A DNA stretch of 64,000 nt from the NCBI RefSeq assembly GCF_965137005.1, contig NZ_CBCRXM010000016.1:1-64000 (forward strand). The letters are read 5' to 3'. This document shows positions 51,680 to 61,994 of the stretch, one piece after another. The notes beneath the pieces are model-generated. The model did no database searches, had not been told where the DNA came from, and saw nothing but the letters and a program-made list of their open reading frames with translations. The translations under genes were made by a program, and so were the position numbers. Source of the DNA: Sphingomonas_O antarctica (GTDB lineage: Bacteria > Pseudomonadota > Alphaproteobacteria > Sphingomonadales > Sphingomonadaceae). The first letter of the stretch is position 1; each line of letters opens with the position of its first letter.

Positions 51680-52830
51680 CGTGCGCGTGCAGTTCCCGTT
51701 TCGCCCGCCGCGCGCGGACTTGGCTTGCTGCCCGCCGGCACGGCCTTGACCGCCGCGCCGGGCTTCGCCTTGCCCAGGCCTTCGACGATGACCTTGTCAC
51801 CGGGCTTCAATCCCGCCGTGACCAGCCATTTGTCGCCGATCGTGCGGTCGGCGGTAATTTCGCGAAGCACCGCTTTGCCGTCCGCACCGACCAACAGCAC
51901 GGTGGCGACGCCGCGCGGGGTACGCGTGACACCCGCTTGCGGCACCAGGATCGCGCTCGGCGCCGATGCTTGGGTAATCAGGGCGCGGACGTACATGCCC
52001 GGCAGCAACAGGCCCTGCGGGTTGGGCACGCGCACCCGCAGCGTGACCGATCCCGTCGTCGGATCGACCATCGCTTCGGTGAATTGCAGTGTGCCGGCAT
52101 AGGGATAAGCGCTGCCGTCTTCGAGCGCGATCTTGACCGCCGCCGTCGCTGGCACTGCACCATTGCCCGCGAGCGAACGGCGCAGCGCGAGCAAGTCCGC
52201 GCTCGATTGCTGGATATCGACGAACATCGGATCGAGCCGCTGAATCGTGGTCAGCGGATCGGTCTGATTGGCAGTGACCAAGCCCCCGGTCGTGACCAAC
52301 GAGCGGCCGATCCGCCCGGTGATCGGCGCGGGCACGCGCGTAAAGCGTAAATTGACTCGAGCGGTGTCGAGCGTTGCACGTCCGACCGCGACCTGTGCCG
52401 CCGCTTGACGCGATTGCGCGGCGGCATCGGTGTAATCCTGTTGGCTGATCGCTTCGATCTTGGCGAGCGGGGCATAGCGCGCCGCCTTGGTCGCCGCCGC
52501 ACTGCGTGTTGCCTCTGCCGCCGCGACATTGGCGCGCGCCTGTTCGGCGGCCGCCTGATACAGGCTCGGGTCGATCTGATAGAGTGTCTGCCCCTCGCGG
52601 ACGATCGCGCCTTCGGTGAATTGCCGCGCGCGGATCACGCCCGAAACTTGGGGGCGAACTTCCGACGTTTCGAACGCTGCGGTGCGACCGGCCAGCGTGA
52701 CCGGGAGCGAGACGGCCTGCGTCTGCACGACGACATAGCCGACCTCGGGAGTCGGCGGCGCCTTACGCTTGTCGCCGCCCGAACAGGACGCCAACGTCGC
52801 GCCCAGCGCACAAATCATAATTACCCGCAT
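51676..52830 (-). CDS. RND efflux membrane fusion protein (AcrA-like)
   Basis: 384 aa. Signal with lipobox LASC (Cys16), lipoyl/barrel-sandwich halves (VSGVIRARQFTEGAIVREGQ and RVPAPITGRIGRSLVTTGGL) around an alpha hairpin (about 95-150), then beta-barrel and membrane-proximal domains (DGSAYPYAGTLQFTEAMVDP, GSVTLRVRVPNP). Periplasmic adaptor of the pump. First gene of the operon; the 230 bp upstream, shared with the GH92 gene, show no promoter that I can name. Confidence 0.95.
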   Translation of the reverse strand: MRVIMICALGATLASCSGGDKRKAPPTPEVGYVVVQTQAVSLPVTLAGRTAAFETSEVRPQVSGVIRARQFTEGAIVREGQTLYQIDPSLYQAAAEQARANVAAAEATRSAAATKAARYAPLAKIEAISQQDYTDAAAQSRQAAAQVAVGRATLDTARVNLRFTRVPAPITGRIGRSLVTTGGLVTANQTDPLTTIQRLDPMFVDIQQSSADLLALRRSLAGNGAVPATAAVKIALEDGSAYPYAGTLQFTEAMVDPTTGSVTLRVRVPNPQGLLLPGMYVRALITQASAPSAILVPQAGVTRTPRGVATVLLVGADGKAVLREITADRTIGDKWLVTAGLKPGDKVIVEGLGKAKPGAAVKAVPAGSKPSPRAAGETGTARAR

Positions 52831-53060
52831 CGGTGCCTTAACTGCTCAGACGGCGAAAGGTTCTGTCGTTCGTCGGCGCTGATAGCGCAAGGGTCGGATC
52901 GCACAACCGGCCTTGCGCCGTCGTGAACGCATTTCCGAGCGGCTTCCCAGCATTCGGGAGAGTGACTAATGGGATTCGAGCGATTTTGTCCAAGGTGCAG
53001 TTTGGGCCCAATAACCGATGACGCACATCTATCGATGCGCTCTGGAACAGGGATGGCGAC

Positions 53061-55370
53061 ATGAAGGTTGCACTCATCGCGATTCTGTTGGGTGCCAGCG
53101 CTGCGACCGCCGAACCACCTGTCTTGAGCGCGGTCGATGCGGTCGATCCGTTTATAGGAACTGGCGGTGAGGGACATACATTCCCGGGTGCGGTCGCGCC
53201 ATTCGGAATGGTACAGCTCAGCCCCGATACCAATACCAGCTGCGCGATCCGCGATTGTTACAAATGGGCGGCGGGCTATCGCTACGAAGACAGCGCGATA
53301 ACCGGCTTTTCGATGACCCATTTTTCGGGCGCGGGGCATAGCGACCTAGGCGACTTTCTGGTCATGCCCGCGGTCGGAGCTGACGATGCGGTCAAGCTGG
53401 AGCCCGGCGAGCCAGGCACCGGATATCGCTCGCGGTTCAGTCACGACGGCGAGATCGCGACGCCCGGCTATTACGCAGTCAGTCTGATCGACAGCGGCGT
53501 CCGCGCCGAACTGACCGCGGGGACGCGCGTCGGGGTGCAGCGTTTCAGTTTCCCGGCCGGCGCGCCGGCGCATCTGATCCTCGATCTGCGGTCGAGCATC
53601 TACAATTATCCGGGCAAGATCCTGTGGTCGACGGTCCGGGTGATGCCCGACGGGACGATCACCGGCATGCGTGAGACGCGCGGTTGGGCGCCCGCGCGCA
53701 AATTATGGTTCGCGATGCGCTTTTCCGCGCCGCTGACCGGGCATTCGTTCCTCAACAAGGAGGACAAGATCCCATACCGCGGATTCCAGGGTCCGGGGCG
53801 CGGTGACGATCATGTCGATCAGCTTGCCGGGCGCGCCTTGGTCGCGCGACTGGACTTCGGCCCGCTGCAGGAACCGCTCGAAGCGCGCGTGGCGATTTCG
53901 GGTGTCGACGAGGCAGGCGCGCTCGCTAATCTCGTCAGCGAACCGGGCGATTTCGACACGATCCGTTCGGCCACCCGCAAGGCATGGCAGCAGGCTTTGG
54001 GGGCCGCCGAAATTCAGGCCACGCCGGCGATGCGCAAGACGCTTTATACCGCGCTCTATCACAGCCTGATGGCACCGAGCGTGATGGGCGATGCGGACGG
54101 ACGCTATCGCGGGCCCGACGATCAGGTCCATCTAGCCAAAGGCTTCACCTTCCACTCGACCTTTTCGCTGTGGGATACGTTCCGTGCCGAACATCCGCTG
54201 CTGACGCTGATCCAGCCAGAGCGGCGCAATGCCGACTTCGTCAATTCGCTGATCGCCAGTCAGCAGGTGAGTCCGTTCGGCATTCTCCCCGTCTGGCAAT
54301 TCCAGGGGCGTGAGACATGGACGATGATCGGCTATCACGCCGTTCCGGTCATCGCCGACGCCTATATGAAGGGGATTGGCGGGTTCGATGCGAAGGCGGC
54401 GCTCGATGCGATGGTCGCGAGCGCCGACTATGCGCCCTATGGCGGGCTGAACGAGTATATTGCGCACGGCTACGTGCCGATCGACCGCGAACCCGAAGCC
54501 GCGTCGAAGACCGTCGAATATGCCTATGACGACTGGACCATCGCGCAAATGGCGCGGAAAATGGGCCGCAAGGATATTGCCGATCGCTTCGACAAGCGTG
54601 CGATGAACTGGCGCAACAGTTTCGACGCAAAGACGGGTTTCCTGCGCGCGCGGAAAAGCGACGGGAGCTTCCGCGTGCCGTTCGATCCGACCGCAATCAA
54701 TTATGGATCGGACTATACCGAGGGGAATGCGTGGCAATATTCGTGGTTCGCGCCACAGGATCAGGGCGGGTTGATCCGCATGCTCGGCGGCGACGCGGCG
54801 ACGGTCAAGAAACTCGACGCGATGTTCGATTTCGACAATTCGAAACTCGATTACAGCCACGCCGAGGACATTGCCGGGCTGATCGGCCAATATATCCACG
54901 GCAACGAACCGAGCCATCACGTCGCCTATCTGTATAACTATGCCGGCCAGCCTTGGCGTACGCAGGAGCGCCTCGTCCAGATCGTTGCCAGCCAGTACAA
55001 GCCGACGCCCGACGGCCTGTCGGGCAATGACGATCTGGGTCAGATGTCGGCGTGGCTGATGTTCACCGCGATGGGTTGCTATCCGGTGGCGCCCGGCAGT
55101 GGCGAGTACGTCATCGGGCGACCGTTCGCGAACCGCATCGCACTGCATCTGCCTAACGGACGAAATTTCACGATCATCGCCGACGGACTTTCGGGTGCAG
55201 CGCGCTATGTCGGGCGGGTCACGCTCAACGGGCGTCCGCTCGCCCGCGGGTTCATCCGGCACAGCGAGATCGTCGCGGGTGGCGAGCTGCGCTTCACGAT
55301 GGCGACGCAGCCCAACAAGATTTGGGCGACGTCAAAGTCCGCCAGGCCTTTCTCCGCCACCGGCTATTGA
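53061..55370 (+). CDS. GH92-type alpha-mannosidase, exported
   Basis: 769 aa. Signal peptide (VALIAILLGASAATA), then the GH92 N-terminal sequence VDPFIGTGGEGHTFPGAVAP and FGMVQLSPDT. Later family stretches are GFSMTHFSGAGHSDLGDF, FTFHSTFSLWDTFRAEHPLL, and GNEPSHHVAYLYNYAGQPW. Family members are calcium-dependent exo-alpha-mannosidases that trim mannose from glycans. Likely periplasmic. It is not in an obvious polysaccharide-utilisation locus; the linkage specificity cannot be read from the sequence. Confidence 0.93.
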   Translation: MKVALIAILLGASAATAEPPVLSAVDAVDPFIGTGGEGHTFPGAVAPFGMVQLSPDTNTSCAIRDCYKWAAGYRYEDSAITGFSMTHFSGAGHSDLGDFLVMPAVGADDAVKLEPGEPGTGYRSRFSHDGEIATPGYYAVSLIDSGVRAELTAGTRVGVQRFSFPAGAPAHLILDLRSSIYNYPGKILWSTVRVMPDGTITGMRETRGWAPARKLWFAMRFSAPLTGHSFLNKEDKIPYRGFQGPGRGDDHVDQLAGRALVARLDFGPLQEPLEARVAISGVDEAGALANLVSEPGDFDTIRSATRKAWQQALGAAEIQATPAMRKTLYTALYHSLMAPSVMGDADGRYRGPDDQVHLAKGFTFHSTFSLWDTFRAEHPLLTLIQPERRNADFVNSLIASQQVSPFGILPVWQFQGRETWTMIGYHAVPVIADAYMKGIGGFDAKAALDAMVASADYAPYGGLNEYIAHGYVPIDREPEAASKTVEYAYDDWTIAQMARKMGRKDIADRFDKRAMNWRNSFDAKTGFLRARKSDGSFRVPFDPTAINYGSDYTEGNAWQYSWFAPQDQGGLIRMLGGDAATVKKLDAMFDFDNSKLDYSHAEDIAGLIGQYIHGNEPSHHVAYLYNYAGQPWRTQERLVQIVASQYKPTPDGLSGNDDLGQMSAWLMFTAMGCYPVAPGSGEYVIGRPFANRIALHLPNGRNFTIIADGLSGAARYVGRVTLNGRPLARGFIRHSEIVAGGELRFTMATQPNKIWATSKSARPFSATGY

Positions 55371-55396
55371 TTAGCAGGACGCGCAGAGGGAATTGA

Positions 55397-57097
55397 ATGA
55401 GCGAGTTTAAAGCAGCCGTTGCCGAACAGCAGTTCGTGCTCGAGCATATCGTCAATCTGGCCGAGCTTGGCGTCGATGACGACATCATAGAAGCCGTGCT
55501 GTCCGGCGCAGGCGAATTCGCCGCGGGCGAATGGGCGCCACTGGCGCGGATCGGCGACACCGAAGGGCCGCGCTGGAGCCCCGAAGGCGTGACGATGCCC
55601 AAGGGCTATCGCGAGGCCTATCAAGCCTATGTCGCGGGCGGATGGGGCACGATCGGCAGCCCCGAGGCACATGGCGGCCAAGGCATGCCGTTCGCTTTGT
55701 CCGCGGCGGTGCTCGAAACGCTGGGCACTGCGAATATGGGTTTCGCGCTCGCCCCGACGCTGACTGTCGGTGCGATCGAGGCGCTGGCCCATCACGGATC
55801 GCCGGAGCAGCAAGCCTTGTATCTGCCCAAGCTGGCGACCGGCGAATGGACCGGGACGATGAATTTGACCGAGCCACAGGCCGGGTCGGATGTCGGCGCG
55901 CTGCGCTCGACCGCCACGCCTCGCGGCGATGGCACCTTCTCGATCAAAGGCACCAAGATCTTCATCTCGTTCGGCGATCACGACATGGCGGACAATATCG
56001 TCCACCTCGTCCTCGCCCGCACGCCCGATGCGCCGGCCGGGACCAAGGGCCTGTCGCTGTTCCTCGTCCCCAAATACCGCCTCGATGCCGACGGCAATCC
56101 CGGCGCACCGAACGATGTCCGCGTCGTCTCGATCGAACACAAGATGGGTCTCCACGCCTCCCCCACCTGCGTTCTCGCCTTCGGTGAGGAGGGTGGCTGT
56201 ATCGGCGAGCTGATCGGCCCCGAATTTGGCGGCATCCGGGCGATGTTCACGATGATGAACAATGCGCGATTGAACGTCGGGCTGCAGGGCGTGCAGGTGG
56301 CCGAAGCCGCCACGCAACGCGCCTTGGCTTTTGCCCGCGAACGCATCCAGAGCCCTCGCGCCTCCGCCCCCGGCGCGGGGTCCGTCGCGATCGTAGAACA
56401 CCCCGACGTTCGCCGCATGCTGTTGCGGATGCGCGCGCAGACCCAGGCGGCGCGGGCGCTGGTCTATCTCGCCTGCGGACAGGTCGATCGCGCCAACGCC
56501 GGCGACGCCGAGGCCAAGCTGCGCCTCGACCTGCTGACCCCGCTGGCCAAAAGCCATGCGACCGACCTCGGCAACGAAGTCGCCAGCATCGGCGTGCAGG
56601 TCCACGGCGGCATGGGCTATATCGAGGAGACCGGGGCCGCGCAGCATTTCCGCGACGCGCGGATCACCCCGATCTATGAAGGCACCAACGGCATCCAGGC
56701 CGCCGATCTGGTCGGACGCAAGCTCGGCCTCGACAATGGCGGCGCGTTCCAGCGGCTGATCGCCGACATGCGCGCCGATGTCAGCGACCCCTTGCTCCGC
56801 GATCTGATCACGGGTTGCGAAGACATCGCGCGCAATTTGCTGGCCGCCGACATGGACGATCGGTTGGCGGCGAGCACGCCATTCCAAACGATGCTGTCGG
56901 TGGCGGTGTGCGGCTGGCTGATGGCGCGCGAACATGCCGTCGCCGAAAGCGGCACGACGCCATTCCTGCGCGCCAAGGCCAGCGTGACGCGTTTTTATCT
57001 CGAGCAGATCGTGCCCGAGGCTTTGGGCCTCGCCGCCGCCGCCTCGGCCCCTGCCGCGCGACTGTACGAACTGGATGCCGAGACGCTTGCGGCCTGA
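55397..57097 (+). CDS. Acyl-CoA dehydrogenase (long form with C-terminal domain)
   Basis: 566-aa FAD enzyme that desaturates an acyl-CoA. Substrate/FAD motifs NLTEPQAGSDVGALRSTATP and KIFISFGDHD; the catalytic-base region ARITPIYEGTNGIQAADLVG with Glu near 430. The extra C-terminal domain of about 130 residues marks the long-chain/DmdC-like subgroup of about 570-600 aa. It begins 26 bases after the GH92 gene. No partner thiolase or hydratase is nearby, so its chain-length preference is unknown. Confidence 0.93.
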   Translation: MSEFKAAVAEQQFVLEHIVNLAELGVDDDIIEAVLSGAGEFAAGEWAPLARIGDTEGPRWSPEGVTMPKGYREAYQAYVAGGWGTIGSPEAHGGQGMPFALSAAVLETLGTANMGFALAPTLTVGAIEALAHHGSPEQQALYLPKLATGEWTGTMNLTEPQAGSDVGALRSTATPRGDGTFSIKGTKIFISFGDHDMADNIVHLVLARTPDAPAGTKGLSLFLVPKYRLDADGNPGAPNDVRVVSIEHKMGLHASPTCVLAFGEEGGCIGELIGPEFGGIRAMFTMMNNARLNVGLQGVQVAEAATQRALAFARERIQSPRASAPGAGSVAIVEHPDVRRMLLRMRAQTQAARALVYLACGQVDRANAGDAEAKLRLDLLTPLAKSHATDLGNEVASIGVQVHGGMGYIEETGAAQHFRDARITPIYEGTNGIQAADLVGRKLGLDNGGAFQRLIADMRADVSDPLLRDLITGCEDIARNLLAADMDDRLAASTPFQTMLSVAVCGWLMAREHAVAESGTTPFLRAKASVTRFYLEQIVPEALGLAAAASAPAARLYELDAETLAA

Positions 57098-57197
57098 AGC
57101 GGGCCGCGCCGGTTGACGCGAAGCGCCGCCTTTGGCCATGACGACGCACGAAGCCGGGGACGCAGGGGACGACCGGAAAAAGGAGTTATCGAGCCCG

Positions 57198-57770
57198 ATG
57201 AACGGTACGGCTGCACTGCTGGTGATCGACGTGCAGCGGGGGTTCGACGATGCCGCCTGGGGGCCGCGGAACAACCCCGGCGCGGAGGAGAAAATCGCGC
57301 ATTTGCTGGAGTTTTGGCGGGCCGGCGCGTGGCCAATCATTCATATCCATCACGATTCACCGCATCCCGCCGGGCGTTTTCGCAGCGACGCATCGGGACA
57401 CGCGCCCAAACCGGAAGCGATCCCGAGGCCCGGTGAGGCGGTGTATAAGAAGCAGGTCAACAGCGCCTTTATCGGCACGACGCTGGAGGCGGATCTGCGC
57501 GCCGCGGGAGTCACGACCCTGGCGATCGTCGGGCTGACGACCAACCATTGCGTATCGACCACCGCGCGCATGGCGGGCAATCTGGGGTTCGAGACATTCG
57601 TCGTGTCCGATGCCACCGCCACATTCGACCGCGCCAATCTCGACGGGTCGATCCGCCCGGCGGAGCAGGTCCATCAGGCGGCGTTGAGCGATCTGCACGA
57701 CGAATTCGCGCAAGTGGTCACAAGCGACTGGATCATCAACACGCGATCCGGCGGGACCCGGTGTGACTGA
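57198..57770 (+). CDS. Isochorismatase-family cysteine hydrolase
   Basis: 190 aa. The catalytic triad of the family is visible: Asp in LLVIDVQRGF (near 12), Lys in YKKQVNSAFIGT (near 88) and Cys in LTTNHCVSTTARMAGNLG (near 120). Such enzymes hydrolyse amides, ureido compounds or isochorismate; siderophore synthesis is not implied without other genes. The ATG at 57198 is preceded by AAGGAG at a rather long spacing (12 nt); the frame is open further upstream. The end overlaps the next gene by 8 nt. Confidence 0.88.
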   Translation: MNGTAALLVIDVQRGFDDAAWGPRNNPGAEEKIAHLLEFWRAGAWPIIHIHHDSPHPAGRFRSDASGHAPKPEAIPRPGEAVYKKQVNSAFIGTTLEADLRAAGVTTLAIVGLTTNHCVSTTARMAGNLGFETFVVSDATATFDRANLDGSIRPAEQVHQAALSDLHDEFAQVVTSDWIINTRSGGTRCD

Positions 57771-59358
57771 TCGATTGCGCAGCGCAGATCTGGTCGAGCA
57801 TCGCGTCAGCCGCGGGGTCGGCAATCCGGAGTTGATGCGCGCCGCGCTCGCGCTGCACGACAATGATCTGGCGGTTGCCGAGCCAATTCTGCGCAGCCAT
57901 TTGAAGGCCGATCCGTTCGACGTCACCGCGATCCGCATGCTGGCCGAACTGGCGGGGCGGATCGGGCGTTACAAGGACGCCGAAACGCTGCTGCGCCGCG
58001 CGCTGGAACTGGCGCCCGAATGGGAAGCGGCGCGGGCCAACCTCGCCACCTGCCTGTATCGCCAGAACCGTCCCACCGAGGCGATCGACGAACTGACGCG
58101 GCTGTTGACCGACGACCCGGACAATATCGCGCATGCCAATTTGAAGGCGGCGGCGCTCGGCCGCGTCGGCGGGTTCGACGAAGCGATCGCGCTGTACGAA
58201 CAAGTGCTGAAAGACGCACCGAACCAGCCGAAGGTTTGGATGAGTTACGGGCATATGCTCAAAACCGTCGGGCGGCAGGCCGACGGCGTTGCGGCCTATC
58301 GCCGCGCGCTGTCGATTGCGCCCGCGCTGGGCGAGGTGTGGTGGAGCCTCGCCAATCTGAAGACGGTGCGGTTCGGTGCCGACGATCTGGCGGCGATGGA
58401 GGCGGCGCTCGGCCGCGACGATATTTCGGACGAGGACCGCTTTCACCTCGACTTCGCGCTGGGCAAGGCGCGCGAGGATTTGGGGGACCATGAAGCGAGC
58501 TTCGGCCATTATGCGGCGGGCAATGCGCTGCGGCGGACCAAGATCGTCTACGATGCCGACGAGACCGAGCGGTTTGTCGATCGGTCGATCGCGCTGTTCA
58601 CGCCCGAGTTTCTGGCGGCGCACAGGAGCGATGGCTATCCGGCGCCGGACCCGATCTTCATCGTCGGCATGCCGCGCGCCGGATCGACGCTGGTCGAGCA
58701 AATCCTGTCGAGCCATTCGCAGGTCGAAGGAACGTCCGAACTGCCCGACATTCCGGCGCTGGCGCGAGTCGAGGGGTATCCCGAGAATTTGGCGACGCTG
58801 TCCGCCGCCGACTTGCGCAAATTGGGCGAGAGTTATCTCGCGCGCGCTGCCATCCAGCGTCGTACCGACAAGCCGTATTTCATCGACAAATTGCCCAACA
58901 ACTGGGCGCACACAGGTTTCATCCGGCTGATCCTGCCCCGGGCAAAAATCATCGATGCGCGGCGGCATCCGCTCGCGTGCTGTTTCTCCAATTTCAAACA
59001 GCATTTTGCGCGGGGTCAGGCGTTCAGTTACGATCTGACCGACATGGGGCGTTATTACCGCGACTATTTGCGGTTGATAGCGCATTTCGACATGGCCGAT
59101 CCCGGCGCGGTGCAGCGGGTGAATTACGAAGAACTGGTCGACGATCTCGACGGTCAGGTCCGCGCTTTGCTCGACGCGCTCGATCTGCCGTTCGAGGAGG
59201 CTTGCTTGCGCTTCCATGAAACCGACCGCGCAGTGCGCACCGCTTCGTCCGAACAGGTGCGGCGGCCGATTTTCCGCGACGGTGTCGATGGCTGGCGCGG
59301 GTTCGACCCGTGGTTGGGGCCGTTGCGCGACGCGCTGGGTCCGCTCAACACCGCTTGA
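57763..59358 (+). CDS. TPR-repeat sulfotransferase-family protein
   Basis: 531 aa from a GTG at 57763. Residues about 20-200 are tetratricopeptide repeats (for example DAETLLRRALELAPEWEAAR). Residues 295-525 are a PAPS-dependent sulfotransferase domain with the 5'-phosphosulfate loop VGMPRAGSTLVEQILSSHS and a 3'-phosphate-binding segment around RRHPLACCFSNF. Likely sulfates a sugar, peptide or protein, but the acceptor is unknown. In alphaproteobacteria such proteins recur next to TonB-dependent receptors, as here. Confidence 0.9.
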   Translation: MTDRLRSADLVEHRVSRGVGNPELMRAALALHDNDLAVAEPILRSHLKADPFDVTAIRMLAELAGRIGRYKDAETLLRRALELAPEWEAARANLATCLYRQNRPTEAIDELTRLLTDDPDNIAHANLKAAALGRVGGFDEAIALYEQVLKDAPNQPKVWMSYGHMLKTVGRQADGVAAYRRALSIAPALGEVWWSLANLKTVRFGADDLAAMEAALGRDDISDEDRFHLDFALGKAREDLGDHEASFGHYAAGNALRRTKIVYDADETERFVDRSIALFTPEFLAAHRSDGYPAPDPIFIVGMPRAGSTLVEQILSSHSQVEGTSELPDIPALARVEGYPENLATLSAADLRKLGESYLARAAIQRRTDKPYFIDKLPNNWAHTGFIRLILPRAKIIDARRHPLACCFSNFKQHFARGQAFSYDLTDMGRYYRDYLRLIAHFDMADPGAVQRVNYEELVDDLDGQVRALLDALDLPFEEACLRFHETDRAVRTASSEQVRRPIFRDGVDGWRGFDPWLGPLRDALGPLNTA

Positions 59359-59468
59359 TTGTTGCAACAACGTCACAACCGATGCGGCATCGCACAATAA
59401 AGGCCTATAACCGGTTGACGCTCGGGCCGTCCGGACTCACCCTGACGTTCGATAAAGGGAGCCGCACG

Positions 59469-61994
59469 ATGTCCGTCACCAAAGTCACGCTCGCCGCCAC
59501 ATTGCTGGCATCGGTCGCAATCCCGACGACGGTGATGGCACAGAACGCCGCCAGTGCGCCGGCGTCCTACGAAGGTGAATCGGAAATCATCGTCACCGCG
59601 CAAAAGCGCGAGGAAAGCCTGCAAAGCGTGCCGATCAGCATTCAGGCGCTGAGCACGAAGAAGCTCGACCAGCTCGGCATTTCGAATTTCAACGAATATG
59701 CCCAGCAGCTGCCGTCTGTGTCGTTTCAGACGTCGGCGCCCGGGGTCACCAACGTCTATATGCGCGGCGTCGCATCGGGCGGCGACGGCAACCATTCGGG
59801 ATCGCTGCCCTCGGTCGGCGTCTATCTCGACGAACAGCCGGTCACGACGATCGGCGGCACGCTGGACGTCCATGTGTATGACATCGCCCGGATCGAAAGC
59901 CTCGCGGGTCCGCAAGGCACGCTTTACGGCGCCTCGTCCGAAGCGGGCACGATCCGCATCATCACCAACAAGCCGGTGCTCGACCAGGTCGAAGGCCGCG
60001 TCGATGGCGAGGTCAACAGCGTCCATTCGGGCGGCGTCGGCGGCAAGCTGGAAGGCGTCATCAACCTGCCGTTGTGGGACGCAGCGGCATTGCGCGTCGT
60101 TGGTTATTACCAGCACGACACGGGGTTCATCGACAATGTCGCGGGGACGCGCGCGTTCCTGCCGCAGCCCGGCGGGATCACCGTCAACAACAACGCGTTG
60201 GTCAAAAAGAATTTCAACGACACCGATACCTGGGGCGGGCGCGCCGCGCTGAAGATCGATCTCGACGACAATTGGACGGTGACGCCGACGATCCTGTATC
60301 AGGATCAGCGCACGCACGGCGTCTATGGCTATGACCCCAGCGTCGGCGACCTGAAGGTCCAGCATTTCTTCCCCGATTACGGCAAGGACCGGTATCTGCA
60401 GGGTGCGCTGACCATCGAGGGCAAGCTGGGCAATTGGGACCTGACTTACGCCGGCGCGTATCTCGACCGGAAACGGTCGTCGTCGTCGGATTATACCGAT
60501 TACGCCGAAACCTATGACTCGCTCTATTCGAGCGTCGGCGGCGTCGCCGGTTATTTCTATTTCCAGAATGCCGCGGGCCAGACGATCGATTCCCGCCAAC
60601 GCGTGTTCGGCAGCGACCATTTCAAGAAGACCAGCCAGGAATTCCGCGTCGCCAGCCCGCAGGACGAGCGCTTCCGCGTCGTCGCCGGGCTGTTTTACCA
60701 AAACCAGTCGAACCTGATCCATCAGGATTATTTCGTGCCGAACCTCGCCGCGAACCTGTCGGTCAACGGGCATCCGGGCACGCTGTGGCTGACCCAGCAA
60801 AAGCGCGTCGACAAGGATTATGCGGCGTTCGGTGAAGCGAGTTTCGACATCGTGCCGACACTGACGCTGACCGGCGGTGCGCGCGGGTATATTTACGACA
60901 ATTCGCTGATCGGGTTCTTCGGATTCGGGCGCGATCCGAACGGGCCGCCGTACAATGCGGCGGGCAGTTCGCGCACCGGCGTCGCCGGATGTTTCAACAC
61001 CGACGGATCGACGGTGCGCGACAATCCGGGCGGCACGTTGATCGGTGCGGCGGTCCCGGGTGGACCGTGCACCAACCTCGGGACGTTCGTGGGCAACGGC
61101 AAGATCGTGCCCAAGGAGACGCAAGGTCAGGGCTTCCTCCACAAATTGAACCTGACGTGGAAGCCGAGCCGCGACCTGTTGCTCTATGGCACCTGGTCGC
61201 GCGGCTATCGTCCGGGGGGCATCAACCGGCGCGGCACGGTGGCGCCGTATGCGGCGGACTTTTTGACTAATTACGAAGTCGGTGTGAAGACGACCTGGCT
61301 CGACGGCAAATTACGCATCAACGGGGCAGTGTATCAGCAGGACTGGAAGAATTTCCAGTTCGCGTTCCTCGGCGCGAACAGCTTCACCGAGATTCATAAC
61401 GGCCCCAACGCGCGTATTCGCGGGGTCGAGGCCGATGCCGCGCTCAATCTCGGCGGGCTGTCGCTGACCGCGGCGGGATCGTACACCGATGCCAAGACGC
61501 GGAATAATCTGTGCGCGCAGAACGACACGACGTGCACGGTCTATCCGACGCTGGGCAGTGCGGCGACGGGGGCCGACTTCATCGCCTCGCTCGCCGGGCG
61601 CAGGTTGCCGATCACGCCCAAATTCAAGGTCAGCGGGACCGCCCGTTACGGCTTCCCGCTGGGCGGCGACATGAAGGGGCATGTGCAGGCGAACGTCGTG
61701 CATCAAAGCTCGGCCACGTCGGATGTGCGCGACCGGGCCGTCCAGACCGGGACCGGAACGATCTATAGCCCCGCGGATCAGCTGGGCCGCCTTCCCGCCT
61801 ACACGCTGACCGATTTCACCGCGGGGGTCGATTTCGGCGCGAACAGCCAGTTCTCGATCGAAGCGTTCCTCAACAATGCATTCGACGAGCGCGCGCAGAT
61901 CACGCGTTTCTCCGAATGCGGATCGTGCCTGCGGACGTATATCGTGCCGTTCACGCCGCGCACGTTCGGGTTGAGGGGCGGCGTGAAGTTCTGA
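59469..61994 (+). CDS. TonB-dependent outer membrane receptor
   Basis: 841 aa. Signal peptide ending VMAQ, a short TonB-box-like region (SEIIVTAQKREES), a plug domain with VYMRGVASGG and ARIESLAGPQGTLYGASSEA, then a 22-strand barrel ending in an aromatic-terminal strand (FTPRTFGLRGGVKF). It takes up a bulky substrate using TonB energy. ATG 59469 follows AAAGGGAG; the frame is open from 59310 but the signal peptide fixes the start. The permease gene overlaps its 3' end. Confidence 0.94.
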   Translation: MSVTKVTLAATLLASVAIPTTVMAQNAASAPASYEGESEIIVTAQKREESLQSVPISIQALSTKKLDQLGISNFNEYAQQLPSVSFQTSAPGVTNVYMRGVASGGDGNHSGSLPSVGVYLDEQPVTTIGGTLDVHVYDIARIESLAGPQGTLYGASSEAGTIRIITNKPVLDQVEGRVDGEVNSVHSGGVGGKLEGVINLPLWDAAALRVVGYYQHDTGFIDNVAGTRAFLPQPGGITVNNNALVKKNFNDTDTWGGRAALKIDLDDNWTVTPTILYQDQRTHGVYGYDPSVGDLKVQHFFPDYGKDRYLQGALTIEGKLGNWDLTYAGAYLDRKRSSSSDYTDYAETYDSLYSSVGGVAGYFYFQNAAGQTIDSRQRVFGSDHFKKTSQEFRVASPQDERFRVVAGLFYQNQSNLIHQDYFVPNLAANLSVNGHPGTLWLTQQKRVDKDYAAFGEASFDIVPTLTLTGGARGYIYDNSLIGFFGFGRDPNGPPYNAAGSSRTGVAGCFNTDGSTVRDNPGGTLIGAAVPGGPCTNLGTFVGNGKIVPKETQGQGFLHKLNLTWKPSRDLLLYGTWSRGYRPGGINRRGTVAPYAADFLTNYEVGVKTTWLDGKLRINGAVYQQDWKNFQFAFLGANSFTEIHNGPNARIRGVEADAALNLGGLSLTAAGSYTDAKTRNNLCAQNDTTCTVYPTLGSAATGADFIASLAGRRLPITPKFKVSGTARYGFPLGGDMKGHVQANVVHQSSATSDVRDRAVQTGTGTIYSPADQLGRLPAYTLTDFTAGVDFGANSQFSIEAFLNNAFDERAQITRFSECGSCLRTYIVPFTPRTFGLRGGVKF

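Noticed and set aside
50267..52102. 611-codon plus-strand frame opposite the efflux genes
   Set aside because: Rich in His, Asp, Gln and Arg with no domain, and antisense to two conserved RND genes.
55364..61142. Several minus-strand open frames of 550-660 codons opposite the acyl-CoA dehydrogenase, sulfotransferase and receptor genes
   Set aside because: All are antisense shadows with biased composition and no recognisable family.
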